Source: G965250275 sp965250275
GTDB taxonomy: Bacteria; Pseudomonadota; Alphaproteobacteria; Rhodobacterales; Rhodobacteraceae
Direction of reading: 5' to 3'
Length of the DNA stretch: 64,000 bases
Assembly: GCA_965250275.1 (NCBI GenBank)
Contig: OZ252297.1
Coordinates: 3,410,001-3,474,000, forward strand
Below, piece after piece: positions 25,976 to 34,620 of the stretch; the stretch's first letter is position 1, and each line of letters opens with the position of its first letter. Below the pieces are notes generated by a model, which made no database searches, was not told the origin of the DNA, and worked only from the letters and a program-made list of their open reading frames with translations. Position numbers and translations under genes: made by a program.

Positions 25976-27055
25976 TCAGTTGGCCGGAGGCAGGTCCGAG
26001 ACGGGCATGCGACCGAACCCCGGACTCTCCAGTGTCATCACATAGAATGTGTCACCCACCACCTTGGCTCCCGTCGTGATGCCCAGACGCCCGTCCGGGT
26101 CCTGAAGCACGCGCAGAATCCGGCCTTCGCCATCGAATTGAATGATGATCCCGTGTTCAATTGGCGCGGGCCGCACGAGGGGCCCCAGCCGCCAGATCAC
26201 CTTGCGCAGGAAGGGGTAAGGCATCAGCGCTTCCGCAGGCACGCGGGGGCTCGCAAAGGCCACCCAATAGGTTCCGTCGCCCTGCGCCTCGATGTTGTCG
26301 GGATAGCCGGGCAGGTTATCGAGAAAGACCTCCTGTTCGCCCGCACGTTCGCCTGTCAACCAAAGCCGGTGGATCCGCGCCCGGCCTGTTTCAGCGATCA
26401 GCAGGAAATCCGCGTCAGGCGACAGGGCCAGCCCATTGGTGTACACGAATCCATCAGCCACCTTTTCGACCGTTCCGTCCGGGCTGCGGCGTCCCACGTA
26501 TCCGGTATCCGACTGTTCCCAGATGGTTAGAACAGAGGTCGGTTTCGTGCCGCCCATGGTTTCAGGGTCGAACCGGTCCGAAGAGTTGGAGAAGTAGATC
26601 GTGCCATCCTCTGCCACCGCAACCTGATTGGCATAGATCACAGGGGCATCGCCGATTTCTTCGATCACCGGCGTCAGTGTCCCCGGCCCTGTCCACCGCA
26701 TAACGCCGCGATAGCTGTCAGCAATGTAGAGCGCGCCATCCGGACCCGATGTCAGGCCCAAAGGCCGGCCGTCCAACTGGTCGATTTTCACAGGTTGCGG
26801 CCCGTCAATGCGGTAGAGCGCACCGTCCTGATCCGTCGTCAGGATCGACCCGTCCGGCATGACAGCGAGGTCCTCTGGCCCCAGCGCCCCGTCAGGCAAT
26901 GGCACAAACTCTGCCGCATCCAGTGCGCGGTTCAATTCGAAAGGACCCGTCAATCCCGGTGACTCGGGCGGCTCATAGGCCACAGGCGCCACAGGCACAG
27001 GCCAGAACAGCAGATAGGCAAGCCCGACCAGAACGAGAATCCCTAAGATGCGCAT
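25976..27055 (-). CDS. SMP-30/strictosidine synthase-like beta-propeller protein, membrane-anchored
   Basis: A 359-residue protein with one N-terminal hydrophobic anchor (residues 1-25, MRILGILVLVGLAYLLFWPV) and a six-bladed propeller. Blade motifs include GPEDLAVMPDGSILTTDQDG, GLTSGPDGALYIAD, YANQVAVAEDGTIYFSNSS, YTNGLALSPDADFLLIAETG and GYPDNIEAQGDGTYWVAFAS. This is the strictosidine-synthase/APMAP-type arrangement, usually a Ca-dependent lactonase or arylesterase-like fold. It faces the periplasm if the anchor is uncleaved. The true substrate is unknown. The ATG is preceded by AAAGGA. It is divergent from the aminotransferase gene. Confidence 0.88.
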   Translation of the reverse strand: MRILGILVLVGLAYLLFWPVPVAPVAYEPPESPGLTGPFELNRALDAAEFVPLPDGALGPEDLAVMPDGSILTTDQDGALYRIDGPQPVKIDQLDGRPLGLTSGPDGALYIADSYRGVMRWTGPGTLTPVIEEIGDAPVIYANQVAVAEDGTIYFSNSSDRFDPETMGGTKPTSVLTIWEQSDTGYVGRRSPDGTVEKVADGFVYTNGLALSPDADFLLIAETGRARIHRLWLTGERAGEQEVFLDNLPGYPDNIEAQGDGTYWVAFASPRVPAEALMPYPFLRKVIWRLGPLVRPAPIEHGIIIQFDGEGRILRVLQDPDGRLGITTGAKVVGDTFYVMTLESPGFGRMPVSDLPPAN

Positions 27056-27150
27056 ACTGCTGTCCTTTGATTGCCCTGCCACAGCACTGACATGCGGGGA
27101 GTAAGCTGGCAAGGCTTGCCCGCCTGCCCGCAGTTCGCTTATCTGCGCGA

Positions 27151-28257
27151 ATGACCTATCCGCGCTACACCCCGCTTGCTCAGTCCCTGCCCGCCACCGT
27201 GCCCTTTGTCGGTCCGGAAACGCAGGAGCGGCAGCGCGGCGCGCGTTTTGCAGCACGGCTGGGCGCCAACGAGAACGTGTTTGGCCCCTCCCCGAAAGCC
27301 CTGGCCGCTCTGCGCGCCAGCGCCGAGGACATCTGGCAATACGGTGACCCCGAGAATCATGATCTGCGGGACGCCTTGGCCACACATCACGAGGTGAAGC
27401 CTGAGAACATCATGGTTGGCGAAGGCATTGACGGATTGCTGGGATATCTTGTCCGACTGCTGGTGGGTCCTGGCGATCCTGTGGTCACATCCTTGGGGGC
27501 CTATCCGACGTTCAACTACCATGTGGCCGGATACGGTGGCGTTCTGCACACCGTCCCCTACACACAGGACCACGAAGACCTTGCTGCGCTGTTTGCAAAG
27601 GCCCGTGACGTCGATGCCAAGCTGGTCTACATGGCCAACCCGGACAATCCGATGGGAAGCTGGCACAATGGCCAGGACATCGTGGATGCGCTGGATACTT
27701 TGCCATCCGGCACGTTGCTCGTTCTGGACGAAGCCTATGTAGAATGTGCACCGGAAGGAACGGCGGCCCCGGTTTCGCCGGACGACCCACGCGTCATCCG
27801 CATGCGCACATTCTCAAAGGTCTTCGGGCTGGCCGGCGCGCGCGTGGGCTATGCTCTGGGCGAGCCAGAGCTGATCAAAGCCTTTCACAAAGTGCGCAAT
27901 CATTTTGGCATGAACCGCTCCGCCCAGGCCGCAGCACTGGCCGCTCTGGCGGATCAAGCCTGGCTGTCAGAAACACAGGTCCGCATTGCCGCTGCCCGGG
28001 ACCGCATCGGTCAGATCGCGCAGGAGAACGGTCTTTCGGCACTGCCGTCCGCAACAAACTTTGTTGCCATCGATTGTGGGCGCGACGCCGATTTTGCGAC
28101 CGCTGTTCTGAATGGCCTCATCGAACAAGGGATTTTTGTGCGGATGCCGTTCGCTGCACCACAAAACCGATGCATCCGGATCAGTTGCGGCAAGACCGGG
28201 GACCTTGATCTGTTCGACGCTGCCTTGCCTGTCGCGTTGGCGAAGGCCCGCGCATAA
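27151..28257 (+). CDS. HisC-like PLP aminotransferase
   Basis: A 368-residue fold-type I aminotransferase of the histidinol-phosphate aminotransferase family. Motifs are ARLGANENVFGPSPKA (substrate Asn), GEGIDGLLGYLVR, YMANPDNPMGSWH with the PLP-binding Asn, LVLDEAYVEC with the PLP Asp, and the Schiff-base lysine in RTFSKVFGLAGARVGYA. The final arginine is in NRCIRISCG. HisC paralogues act on histidinol phosphate, aromatic amino acids or phosphonic analogues. With no other his gene nearby, the physiological role is open. It stands alone, 95 bases from the divergent SMP-30-like gene. Confidence 0.88.
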   Translation: MTYPRYTPLAQSLPATVPFVGPETQERQRGARFAARLGANENVFGPSPKALAALRASAEDIWQYGDPENHDLRDALATHHEVKPENIMVGEGIDGLLGYLVRLLVGPGDPVVTSLGAYPTFNYHVAGYGGVLHTVPYTQDHEDLAALFAKARDVDAKLVYMANPDNPMGSWHNGQDIVDALDTLPSGTLLVLDEAYVECAPEGTAAPVSPDDPRVIRMRTFSKVFGLAGARVGYALGEPELIKAFHKVRNHFGMNRSAQAAALAALADQAWLSETQVRIAAARDRIGQIAQENGLSALPSATNFVAIDCGRDADFATAVLNGLIEQGIFVRMPFAAPQNRCIRISCGKTGDLDLFDAALPVALAKARA

Positions 28258-28345
28258 CCGCGTATCCCGGTCGGGCGGCACTGGAATCACTGACTTTTGG
28301 TGACAAATTGCTAGGGTACCGGAGTGATAAGCTCTGGAGCTTCAG

Positions 28346-28549
28346 ATGAATCAGCGCCGCCCGGGACGTGCGCCCGATTTTACGACCGCTTCCCTGATCA
28401 TGCTGGGCGTCAATATGACATGGGTCTTCTTTTTGCTCTGGGCCCTCTACGGCCTGATCCCCGTGCTGGTTCTGGCCACCCTGATCCATCATCTCATCAA
28501 CCGCATCGACGCTGCGCGCAGATCGAGCGACGGTCCGGGTCGACTTTGA
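28346..28549 (+). CDS. small inner-membrane protein of unknown function
   Basis: A 67-residue protein with two hydrophobic segments (about 16-34 and 37-50) separated by YGL, followed by a basic tail LINRIDAARRS. A TGGAG ribosome site lies six bases before the ATG, and codon use is like the neighbours. It follows the HisC-like gene by 88 bases in the same direction. No family is recognised. Confidence 0.7.
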   Translation: MNQRRPGRAPDFTTASLIMLGVNMTWVFFLLWALYGLIPVLVLATLIHHLINRIDAARRSSDGPGRL

Positions 28550-28552
28550 GCC

Positions 28553-29761
28553 CTATGCGTCCGCGATGACCAACGCAGCGGCCTCGACGGCCCCGGTTCC
28601 GCGCGGCACGTTCAGCGCCGCAAGTCCAGCCTCCATCCCGCCCAAGAGGCCCAGGATCATCTGCCCGTTGACGTGCCCCATATGGCCCAGCCGGAAGTAA
28701 GCGTCTCGTCGGGGATCACCGGGTTCCGCCATGCCTAGCCCGATCCCCAAAGTCAGCCCCAGCTCGGCTTCCAGCCAGGCCCGCAATGCGCTGCCCTGCC
28801 CGTCTTCGAGTTTCAGAGATGTAACGGCATGGCTGCGATGCGCAGAATCCGACACATTCAGACGCAACACGCCGCCCTCTGCCCAGACGTCACAGGCCGC
28901 CCAGATGGCGCGGGCAAGTCGTGCATGTCTTGCCCAGACATGATCCAGCCCCTCCCCGTGGATCATATCGAGCGCCGTGCGCAGGCCATAAAGGTGGTGG
29001 GTCGGAGCCGTGCCTCCGAAGTACTGAAAAAACTCACCCGGATTGGCGCGCGGCGACCAGTCCCAGTACCGGCTCACACGGGGCATCGCGCTCCGTTTGG
29101 CATCTGCCCGGTCGTTGAAGAAAACAAACCCGACGCCCGGCGGCACCATAAGTCCCTTTTGACTGCCTGTGACCATCACGTCGACGCCCCAGGCATCCAT
29201 CTCGAACACATCGCATCCCAGCGACGCAATGCAGTCGGCCATCAAAAGGGCCGGATGCCCGGTTTCGTCCAGAACAGACCGCATCGCGGCGACGTCGTTG
29301 CGGATCGAGGTGGAGGTGTCGACGTGCACCGTCAACACCGCCTTGATTTCGTGAGCTTTATCCCGACGAAGGGCCTCCGCCACCTGTTCGAAATCAATCG
29401 GATCGGATTTGCCGAAATCCAGCAGCTCTACTTCGGCTCCCAGCCCCAAGGCCATATCCGCCCAACCATGGGCGAACCGCCCTGTAGCCGGCACCAGTAC
29501 CTTTTCGCCGGGCGCGATGGTGTTTGCCAACGACGCCTCCCACGCGGCGTGACCGTTACCAATGTAGATCGCCGTGTGATGCGCCGTGCGCGCAACGCGC
29601 TGCAGATCCGCTACCAGTCCGGGCATCATGTCGATCAAAGGGCCTTCGTAGATGTTCGGAGCGGACCTGTGCATCGCCTGCAAAACCGCATCCGGCATTA
29701 CCGAGGGACCGGGAATCGCCAAGTAACTGCGCCCTTGCGTGAAAGCCACGTTCTTTGTCAT
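28553..29761 (-). CDS. class V aminotransferase, serine-glyoxylate type
   Basis: A 402-residue alanine-glyoxylate / serine-glyoxylate aminotransferase family enzyme. The N-terminus has YLAIPGPSVMPDAVLQAM, the PLP aspartate region is HPALLMADCIASLG, and the Schiff-base lysine is in VMVTGSQKGLMVPPGVGF. A C-terminal RLGHMGHVN, typical of the SGAT/AGAT group, follows. It would transfer an amino group to glyoxylate from serine, alanine or aspartate. Photorespiration-like or serine-cycle partners are not adjacent. The chosen ATG follows AGGCGG, and the protein starts MTKNVAFTQGRSYL. An in-frame upstream start adds nine residues without family likeness. Confidence 0.9.
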   Translation of the reverse strand: MTKNVAFTQGRSYLAIPGPSVMPDAVLQAMHRSAPNIYEGPLIDMMPGLVADLQRVARTAHHTAIYIGNGHAAWEASLANTIAPGEKVLVPATGRFAHGWADMALGLGAEVELLDFGKSDPIDFEQVAEALRRDKAHEIKAVLTVHVDTSTSIRNDVAAMRSVLDETGHPALLMADCIASLGCDVFEMDAWGVDVMVTGSQKGLMVPPGVGFVFFNDRADAKRSAMPRVSRYWDWSPRANPGEFFQYFGGTAPTHHLYGLRTALDMIHGEGLDHVWARHARLARAIWAACDVWAEGGVLRLNVSDSAHRSHAVTSLKLEDGQGSALRAWLEAELGLTLGIGLGMAEPGDPRRDAYFRLGHMGHVNGQMILGLLGGMEAGLAALNVPRGTGAVEAAALVIADA

Positions 29762-29910
29762 GAAAGCCGCCTGTCGTTGTTTGGGCACACACTACGCGCA
29801 CGCGGCCCGGCGTCAATCCGCGCCCTTGAAGTGTGTCCGGCACCCGCGTACACCGCTTTGACCGACTGGAACGGGACCATGTCCATCACCCCCAAGACCT
29901 GCATAACTCC

Positions 29911-31767
29911 ATGAGCGCAGACACCAAATCCTCAGGTGAGTTGTTTGGCTGGCTCTGGCGGGGCTACCTGCGCAAACATATCGCGCTTTTGTCCGTAGCT
30001 CTTGTGTTCATGCTGATCGAAGGCAGCACCATCGGCGCACTCAGCTACATGATGCAACCAATGTTCGATCAGGTCTTCGTCAAAGGTGATTCCGACGCGC
30101 TGGTCTGGGTCAGCATCGTTTTCCTGATCATATTCTGTGTGCGGGGTGGCGCCAGCGTTGTGCAAAAGGTGCTTCTGACGATGATCGCCCAGCGCACCGC
30201 AGCCAGTTTGCGGATGGACCTGCTGGCGCGCATGGTGCGGCAGGACACCGCCTTTCATCAGACCCACCCGCCCGGCTTTCTGATCCAACGGATTCAAACT
30301 GACGTGAACGCGGTGAACGATGTCTGGCGGTCGATCATCACCGGCGCCGGGCGCGACGTGATCTCGCTGATTGTCCTGACTGGTGTTGCGATCAGCGTCG
30401 ACTGGCGCTGGACCCTGATCATGGCGATCGGGTTACCCGTTGTGTTGCTGCCGATCAGTTGGGCCCAGCGCTATGTCCGGAAAAAGGCCGCACTGGTCCG
30501 CGACCTTGGCGCGGTTCTGGCAACCCGGCTGGATGAGGTGTTTCACGGCATCGTGCCGACCAAACTCAACAATCTTGAACGTTATCAACAGGACCGCTTT
30601 TCCACGCACACAGAGACCTTTGTTCGCTCCGAGGTCCGGGCATCCTTTGGCACAGCGGGGATCACCGGCCTGATCGACGTGATGGCCGGTGTCGGGTTCA
30701 TGGGCGTTCTGCTCTATGGCGGAGCCGAGATCATCTCGGGCGAAAAGACGGTCGGGCAGTTCATGTCCTTTTTCACGGCGATTGGCCTGGCCTTTGACCC
30801 GCTCCGCCGGCTTGGCAACATGAGCGGGGTCTGGCAGGTCGCAGCCGCCGCGATTGAACGGCTCAAAGACCTGATGGAAGCCCCGATTACGCTGACGTCG
30901 CCTGCAAACCCGGTTGCACCGCCCACCGGGCTGCCGGGCATCGCGCTCAAAGGTGTGAACCTGTCCTACGGAGACGCGCAGATCCTGCGCAATCTCGATC
31001 TGACAGCCGCGCCCGGCAAAACCACAGCACTTGTCGGCGCGTCGGGGGCCGGAAAGTCGACGATTTTCAACCTGCTGACCCGGCTGGTTGATCCACAATC
31101 CGGGTCGGTTCAGGTCGGCGGCATCGAAGTACGCGACATGGCGCTGGCCGATCTGCGCAACCTCTATTCCGTCGTCTCCCAAGAAGCGATGCTGTTCGAC
31201 GACACCCTGCGCGAGAACATTCTGCTGGGGCGCCACGACATTTCCGACGCCGACCTTCAGGGCGTGCTGGAAGCTGCTCATGTCACAGATTTTCTGCCAA
31301 AGCTGCCCGATGGTTTGGACACGCTTGTGGGACCACGCGGCTCCGCCTTGTCCGGCGGGCAACGCCAGCGTGTGGTGATCGCGCGTGCGTTGTTGCGGGA
31401 CACCCCGCTCCTGCTGCTTGACGAAGCCACCAGTGCGTTGGACGCACATTCCGAAAAGGTGGTGCAGGCCGCGCTTGACGAGCTATCCGGCGGGCGCACC
31501 ACAATCGTGATCGCGCATCGCCTCAGCACGATCCGCAATGCTGACAACATCATTGTTATGGACCGTGGTCAGGTGGTCGATCAGGGCACACATGACGATC
31601 TGCTCGCGCGCGGCGGCCTGTACGCTGATCTCTACCGCCTGCAGTTTCAGGACGGCAAAACCGTCATCGACCCAGAGGGCGCCGCCGCACTTGCTCCCAA
31701 GACGCCGGCCGACCACGAACGCCCGCCCGGATGGCTGCGCAGGGTGGGGCTGAAGCTGTTCGGTTAA
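29911..31767 (+). CDS. MsbA-like ABC exporter (fused membrane and ATPase domains)
   Basis: A 618-residue half-transporter. Six transmembrane helices occupy residues about 25-320. The nucleotide-binding domain follows at 355-590, with Walker A GASGAGKST, Q-loop VVSQEAMLFDDT, signature ALSGGQRQR, Walker B LLLLDEATSALD and H-loop VIAHRLST. It should work as a homodimer exporting a lipid, glycan or peptide. Family position is closest to MsbA/lipid A-type exporters. The ATG at the start of MSADTKSS was chosen, since codons upstream show no coding character. A glycosyltransferase gene follows closely, which hints at a glycolipid or saccharide substrate. Confidence 0.9.
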   Translation: MSADTKSSGELFGWLWRGYLRKHIALLSVALVFMLIEGSTIGALSYMMQPMFDQVFVKGDSDALVWVSIVFLIIFCVRGGASVVQKVLLTMIAQRTAASLRMDLLARMVRQDTAFHQTHPPGFLIQRIQTDVNAVNDVWRSIITGAGRDVISLIVLTGVAISVDWRWTLIMAIGLPVVLLPISWAQRYVRKKAALVRDLGAVLATRLDEVFHGIVPTKLNNLERYQQDRFSTHTETFVRSEVRASFGTAGITGLIDVMAGVGFMGVLLYGGAEIISGEKTVGQFMSFFTAIGLAFDPLRRLGNMSGVWQVAAAAIERLKDLMEAPITLTSPANPVAPPTGLPGIALKGVNLSYGDAQILRNLDLTAAPGKTTALVGASGAGKSTIFNLLTRLVDPQSGSVQVGGIEVRDMALADLRNLYSVVSQEAMLFDDTLRENILLGRHDISDADLQGVLEAAHVTDFLPKLPDGLDTLVGPRGSALSGGQRQRVVIARALLRDTPLLLLDEATSALDAHSEKVVQAALDELSGGRTTIVIAHRLSTIRNADNIIVMDRGQVVDQGTHDDLLARGGLYADLYRLQFQDGKTVIDPEGAAALAPKTPADHERPPGWLRRVGLKLFG

Positions 31768-31825
31768 ACCAAAAACGATCTCCACCTTCTTGAATTCACC
31801 TGACCGCATAGACAAAGAGTTGCCA

Positions 31826-32923
31826 GTGTTCGATCGTAAGAAACACCGCCTTGAAACTGGGGCAAAGCGAGCAGCAAGGTTTTGCGTTCACCGCGCTAGA
31901 GAGATTGCACTATACAAACGGCTTTTTCGCCGGGGAACGCGCATCGTTTTCTTGCCGCCGGAAGGCAAAAGTATGTCTAGCCTTTTGCGGGCGTACAATG
32001 TTGCGTCGGAGATGAATTCATTGGGATGGAACGCCATTGTCGTTCCCTCGCAAATCAGTCTGCTGCAACGACGTCGCGTTCTTCGCGTCTTTAATCCAGA
32101 ACTTGCTTTCTTGCTGGGGTCTCGACACCCATTGAACAATGCCGAACTGTTGTCGGGCATCCCCTACATTTATGACCTCGACGATGCTGACTTTCACGAT
32201 CCCAAACTCGAAGCACGCATCGACAAGGATGTCAGACTAGCCAATGGGGTGATTGCGGGCTCACGATATGTGGCAGAGTGGTGCAAGAAGCGCAATCCTC
32301 GAACCAAAGTGATCTGGACGGGCACCCCGTTGGAGAACAAACCGGTTCCCCCTCATGAAGATAGGTCACGCATTTTGACTTGGGCTCAGAGCGCCCCCTT
32401 CGACTATGAGGAAGAACTTGCTTTTGTTGTGGGCCTACTTTGCAGTATCGAAAATCCCAACTTCGCTTTTCGGCTTTATGGATGCTCGCCGGCCGATCAA
32501 GAGCGAAGCGAGTTGAGACGTCTACGCGCTCATGGGATAGAACTGCAGCTGATGCCATTTATGGAGTATACTCAATTCTTACAATCTCTAGACGAGGTGG
32601 CGGTGGGGCTGTCACCAATCATGCGAAGTTCACCGTTTAGCCGTGGAAAATCCTTTGGGAAGATTCTTGGGTACCTAACCGCCGGGGTGCCTGTGATTAC
32701 ATCGGACGAGGCCGACCACGCATGTTTCTTTGACACGGAGAGCGGCGTGGTTTCAAATGACCCGGAGGTTTGGAAACTCCAGATAACATCTCTTATGAAT
32801 TCACCTGACCTAAGAAACACAATGTCAGCGAATGCCCGTCGGAGTTTTCTGAAGCATCTTACAACGCAAGCGTCAGCCGCTAGCACGGATCGCTTTGCTA
32901 GGGACATCCTGGAAGCAGGTTGA
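31826..32923 (+). CDS. glycosyltransferase-like protein (GT4/GT-B type), lower GC
   Basis: A protein of about 365 residues with GT-B features: an N-terminal domain with LRAYNVASEMNSLGW, the inter-domain GIPYIYDLDDADF and ANGVIAGSRYVAEWC. The C-terminal nucleotide-sugar domain has RLYGCSPADQ, SPFSRGKSFGKILGYLTAGVPVITSD and a glutamate/aspartate region typical of GT4. The start is uncertain: no ATG fits, and a GTG seven bases after AAAGAG is used here. A TTG 36 bases earlier is possible. The gene follows the exporter closely. Its base composition is visibly more AT-rich than both neighbours, with codons such as ATA, AGA and TTA-type third positions, suggesting later acquisition. A seven-base stem CTTCGCC/GGCGAAG follows the stop. 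Confidence 0.72.
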   Translation: MFDRKKHRLETGAKRAARFCVHRAREIALYKRLFRRGTRIVFLPPEGKSMSSLLRAYNVASEMNSLGWNAIVVPSQISLLQRRRVLRVFNPELAFLLGSRHPLNNAELLSGIPYIYDLDDADFHDPKLEARIDKDVRLANGVIAGSRYVAEWCKKRNPRTKVIWTGTPLENKPVPPHEDRSRILTWAQSAPFDYEEELAFVVGLLCSIENPNFAFRLYGCSPADQERSELRRLRAHGIELQLMPFMEYTQFLQSLDEVAVGLSPIMRSSPFSRGKSFGKILGYLTAGVPVITSDEADHACFFDTESGVVSNDPEVWKLQITSLMNSPDLRNTMSANARRSFLKHLTTQASAASTDRFARDILEAG

Positions 32924-33032
32924 GCGGTCTTCTGAACTTCGCCTTGTCACAAAATGTTCGGCGAAGCATTACCTTTGGGGAGCACTAGCTGGGCCATTTC
33001 AGTGATTACCTGAATTGCGACAGAAGTTTCAC

Positions 33033-33740
33033 CTACCGGCGATAGCTTTCCGCAAGGACTTCCGGATCGGTCCCGGCTGTGTATCGCGCGAAAGTCCAGA
33101 GGTTTCGGGCGCCACGGCGCAACCACCCGGCACGCACATACCGCTCCGCATCCGTGACAGCCAAAGCAGGCAGCGCCGTCACGGACGGAAGGCGGCGCAC
33201 AAGTGCGACGTCTTCCATCAACGGCTGGTCAGGATATCCGCCCGCGGCTTCGTAATCCGCGCGAGAGACAAGCAGCGCCTGATCGCCATATGGCAAGCCA
33301 AAGACCTTCGAACGCAAGTTGGCCCAGCCTGCGACCAGAGCCGGCATCGGTCCCCGGGCACGAAACGCCAGCCGGAAATGCGCAGGGCCGCCGCCGGTCG
33401 CCAAGTGAGCGGCCACAGCTTGAGACCAGCCTGCCTCCAACACCGTGTCCGCATGTAGAACCAAAAGCCACGACCCGCGCGCAGTTGCGGCTGCGCGCCG
33501 AAGCTGTCCGCCCCGCGACGCAGGACCCGTCACAATCACCGCGCCCGCGTCTTCGGCAATCCTTGTAGTGGTGTCTTCGGACCCGCCATCGCTGATGATC
33601 AACTCGCGGATCAGCCCGGCAGGCAGCCCTTCCATCAAGGCTTCCAGACACACAGGCAAATGACGTCCAGCATTCAGGGTCGGTATGATGACACTGATTT
33701 GTGCGGGCAATTGTTTGGTTCCCTGTTCAAACGCATTCAC
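33033..33740 (-). CDS. family 2 glycosyltransferase (TIGR04283-like)
   Basis: A 235-residue GT-A glycosyltransferase. The first strand and donor region is ISVIIPTLNAGRHLPVCL, the DxD-like position is LVLHADTVLEAGW, and an acceptor-side PLMEDVALVRRL segment follows. The short size and SRGGQLRRAAATARGSWLL stretch match the TIGR04283 group, which was named from arsenosugar clusters but is widespread next to unrelated genes. The likely start is GTG; no ATG is available. It is divergent from ygfZ, 39 bases away. Confidence 0.82.
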   Translation of the reverse strand: MNAFEQGTKQLPAQISVIIPTLNAGRHLPVCLEALMEGLPAGLIRELIISDGGSEDTTTRIAEDAGAVIVTGPASRGGQLRRAAATARGSWLLVLHADTVLEAGWSQAVAAHLATGGGPAHFRLAFRARGPMPALVAGWANLRSKVFGLPYGDQALLVSRADYEAAGGYPDQPLMEDVALVRRLPSVTALPALAVTDAERYVRAGWLRRGARNLWTFARYTAGTDPEVLAESYRR

Positions 33741-33779
33741 TTACCTATATCACCGGTCAAGAGACTCAAGGATCAACCC

Positions 33780-34514
33780 ATGACCACGCGCCGTATTCTT
33801 CGCCTGACCGGGTCGGACACCGATGCCTTCTTGCAGGGGCTTGTGACCAATGACATCGAGGCGCTCAAAGATGGTCTGGTCTATGCGGCCATCCTCACGC
33901 CGCAGGGCAAGTACATCGCTGATTTCTTTCTGATGCGCGATCAGGACGGGGTCTTGCTGGACGTGGCGGAGGGTCTGGCGGACATGTTGGTCAAACGTCT
34001 GACTATGTACAAGCTGCGCGCCGACGTGACGATCGCGGAAAGCGGGCTTCACGTGCAGCGCGGCACGGGGAACGCTCCCACGGGCGCGCTTTCGGACCCG
34101 AGGCATCCGGACATGGGCTGGCGTCTCTACAGCGCCGATCCCGAAAGCGATGACGGCACGGATTGGGACGCCGTCCGGGTCGAACACTGCATTCCCGAAA
34201 GCGGCGTTGAGCTGACGCCGGACACCTTCATCCTGGAAGCCGGGTTCGAGACCCTGAAAGGCGTGGATTTTCGCAAAGGCTGTTATGTCGGGCAAGAAGT
34301 GACAGCGCGGATGAAGCACAAAACAGAGCTGCGCAAAGGGTTGCGCACTGTCCGCGTCAAGGGCGCAGCGGAACCCGGCACGCCGATCTTGTCAGGCGAA
34401 AAGCCCGCCGGTGTGCTCTACACACAGTCGGGTGATCATGCGATTGCATATCTGCGGCTTGATCGCGCGAAAGGTGCCATGCAGGCGGCAGACGCTGAAA
34501 TCCACCTGTCCTGA
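33780..34514 (+). CDS. ygfZ: YgfZ/GcvT folate-binding Fe-S maintenance protein
   Basis: A 244-residue member of the YgfZ/CAF17 family, folate-binding proteins that support assembly or repair of certain 4Fe-4S enzymes. The diagnostic motif KGCYVGQEVTARM with the conserved cysteine is present near residue 170. The N-terminal FLQGLVTNDIEAL and TPQGKYIADFFL segments match GcvT-related folds. The ATG is seven bases after AAGGA. An open frame upstream encodes nothing family-like and overlaps the divergent glycosyltransferase. Confidence 0.92.
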   Translation: MTTRRILRLTGSDTDAFLQGLVTNDIEALKDGLVYAAILTPQGKYIADFFLMRDQDGVLLDVAEGLADMLVKRLTMYKLRADVTIAESGLHVQRGTGNAPTGALSDPRHPDMGWRLYSADPESDDGTDWDAVRVEHCIPESGVELTPDTFILEAGFETLKGVDFRKGCYVGQEVTARMKHKTELRKGLRTVRVKGAAEPGTPILSGEKPAGVLYTQSGDHAIAYLRLDRAKGAMQAADAEIHLS

Positions 34515-34620
34515 CAGAGCAGCGCGGTCGCCGAACGTACGAGCGCCGACACCGACTTGGGGCTTGCGTTGCTCATAGTGGCGCGCCAACATCGCCCTAA
34601 ACTGGGACGTTCAACACTCA

